Assembly (NCBI GenBank): GCA_937982385.1
Contig: CALJMC010000044.1
Span: forward strand, 1 to 21,965
Direction: 5' to 3'
Origin: an uncultured Rickettsiales bacterium
GTDB taxonomy: Bacteria > Pseudomonadota > Alphaproteobacteria > Rickettsiales > UBA998
Length of the DNA: 21,965 nt
Under the pieces are notes generated by a model, which was not told where the DNA came from, made no database searches, and saw only the letters and a list, made by a program, of their open reading frames with translations. Of this stretch, positions 21,838 to 21,965 are shown piece after piece; within the stretch, counting starts at the first letter, position 1, and every line of letters starts with the position of its first letter. The position numbers and the translations under genes are program-made.

Positions 21838-21965
21838 ATGCCAATTCTCACGCGTATACGCTATCTTGCGGAAGCTGCAATTCTAGGACTCGTTTATGGA
21901 CTGTTCTGGTTATTGCCGCTTGATGTTGCCTCATGGATCGGTAGTTTGATTGGACGTTATGGCGC
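21838..21965 (+). CDS. lpxL: LpxL/HtrB-type lipid A secondary acyltransferase (N-terminal fragment)
   Basis: The ATG directly follows the lpxK stop. Forty-two complete codons are visible before the window ends. The N-terminus (ILTRIRYLAEAAILGLVYGLFWLLPLDVASWIGSLIGR) has a hydrophobic helix followed by the LPLDVASWIGS pattern typical of LpxL/HtrB-family acyltransferases, which add a secondary acyl chain to Kdo2-lipid IVA. No catalytic motif is in view. Position after lpxK supports the call. Confidence 0.75.
   Translation, partial: MPILTRIRYLAEAAILGLVYGLFWLLPLDVASWIGSLIGRYG

Noticed and set aside
1..21965. CRISPR arrays, tRNA/rRNA genes, insertion sequences, toxin-antitoxin or phage-defence genes
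   Set aside because: No regularly spaced repeats, tRNA-like cloverleafs, transposases or defence-type domains were seen on either strand.

Overview
The window looks like a chromosomal stretch of a free-living or facultative alphaproteobacterium of moderate GC content. The evidence is an alphaproteobacterial-type RpoH, leuA next to mreB, a ruvA-ruvB-ybgC-tolQ-tolR-tolA operon, and an msbA / DUF374 / waaA / lpxK / lpxL-like envelope cluster. Branched-chain amino-acid biosynthesis argues against a strongly reduced obligate symbiont. The genus cannot be named from sequence alone. I see no phage, IS element, CRISPR array, tRNA or rRNA.

Layout. Positions 1-119 hold the tail of an unidentified gene, followed by a secreted GH114/TM1410-like protein. 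Positions 1173-2012 are the rplU-rpmA ribosomal unit, with a good promoter and a terminator. Positions 2026-2114 are a palindromic repeat, then obgE and a cytochrome b561. Positions 3858-4724 are rpoH (sigma-32). Positions 4761-8555 carry ilvC, leuA and mreB on the plus strand, with an unusual crossed inverted-repeat structure between ilvC and leuA. Positions 8542-14178 are on the minus strand: ruvA-ruvB-ybgC-tolQ-tolR-tolA, then a type IV prepilin-like protein and a DUF6498-like membrane protein. Positions 14228-16252 hold the ilvB control region, ilvB (acetolactate synthase large subunit) and a terminator. Positions 16323-16709 encode a small lipoprotein flanked by inverted copies of a short repeat. 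From 16900 to the end is a tight plus-strand lipid A/LPS cluster: msbA, a DUF374 (LpxJ-type) acyltransferase, waaA, lpxK and the start of an LpxL-type acyltransferase.

How the genes work together. ilvB, ilvC and leuA are steps of Val/Ile/Leu synthesis but lie in two separate places, and ilvN is not in the window. The tol genes, mreB, the lipoprotein and the lipid A cluster concern the envelope. Two conserved gene neighbourhoods, mreB-mreC and tolA-tolB-pal, both stop at the same 1.5 kb block (8542-10038), which suggests an old rearrangement point.

No clearly new multi-gene system is visible. The most interesting items are non-coding or at residue level: (1) a family of at least three related modular repeats near ilvB and the lipoprotein gene; (2) a perfect 14-bp palindrome filling the spacer of the ilvB promoter; (3) crossed inverted repeats between ilvC and leuA; (4) LeuA with Gln in place of the second His of its HxH metal motif; (5) the broken mreB/tolA neighbourhood with a prepilin-like gene at the junction.
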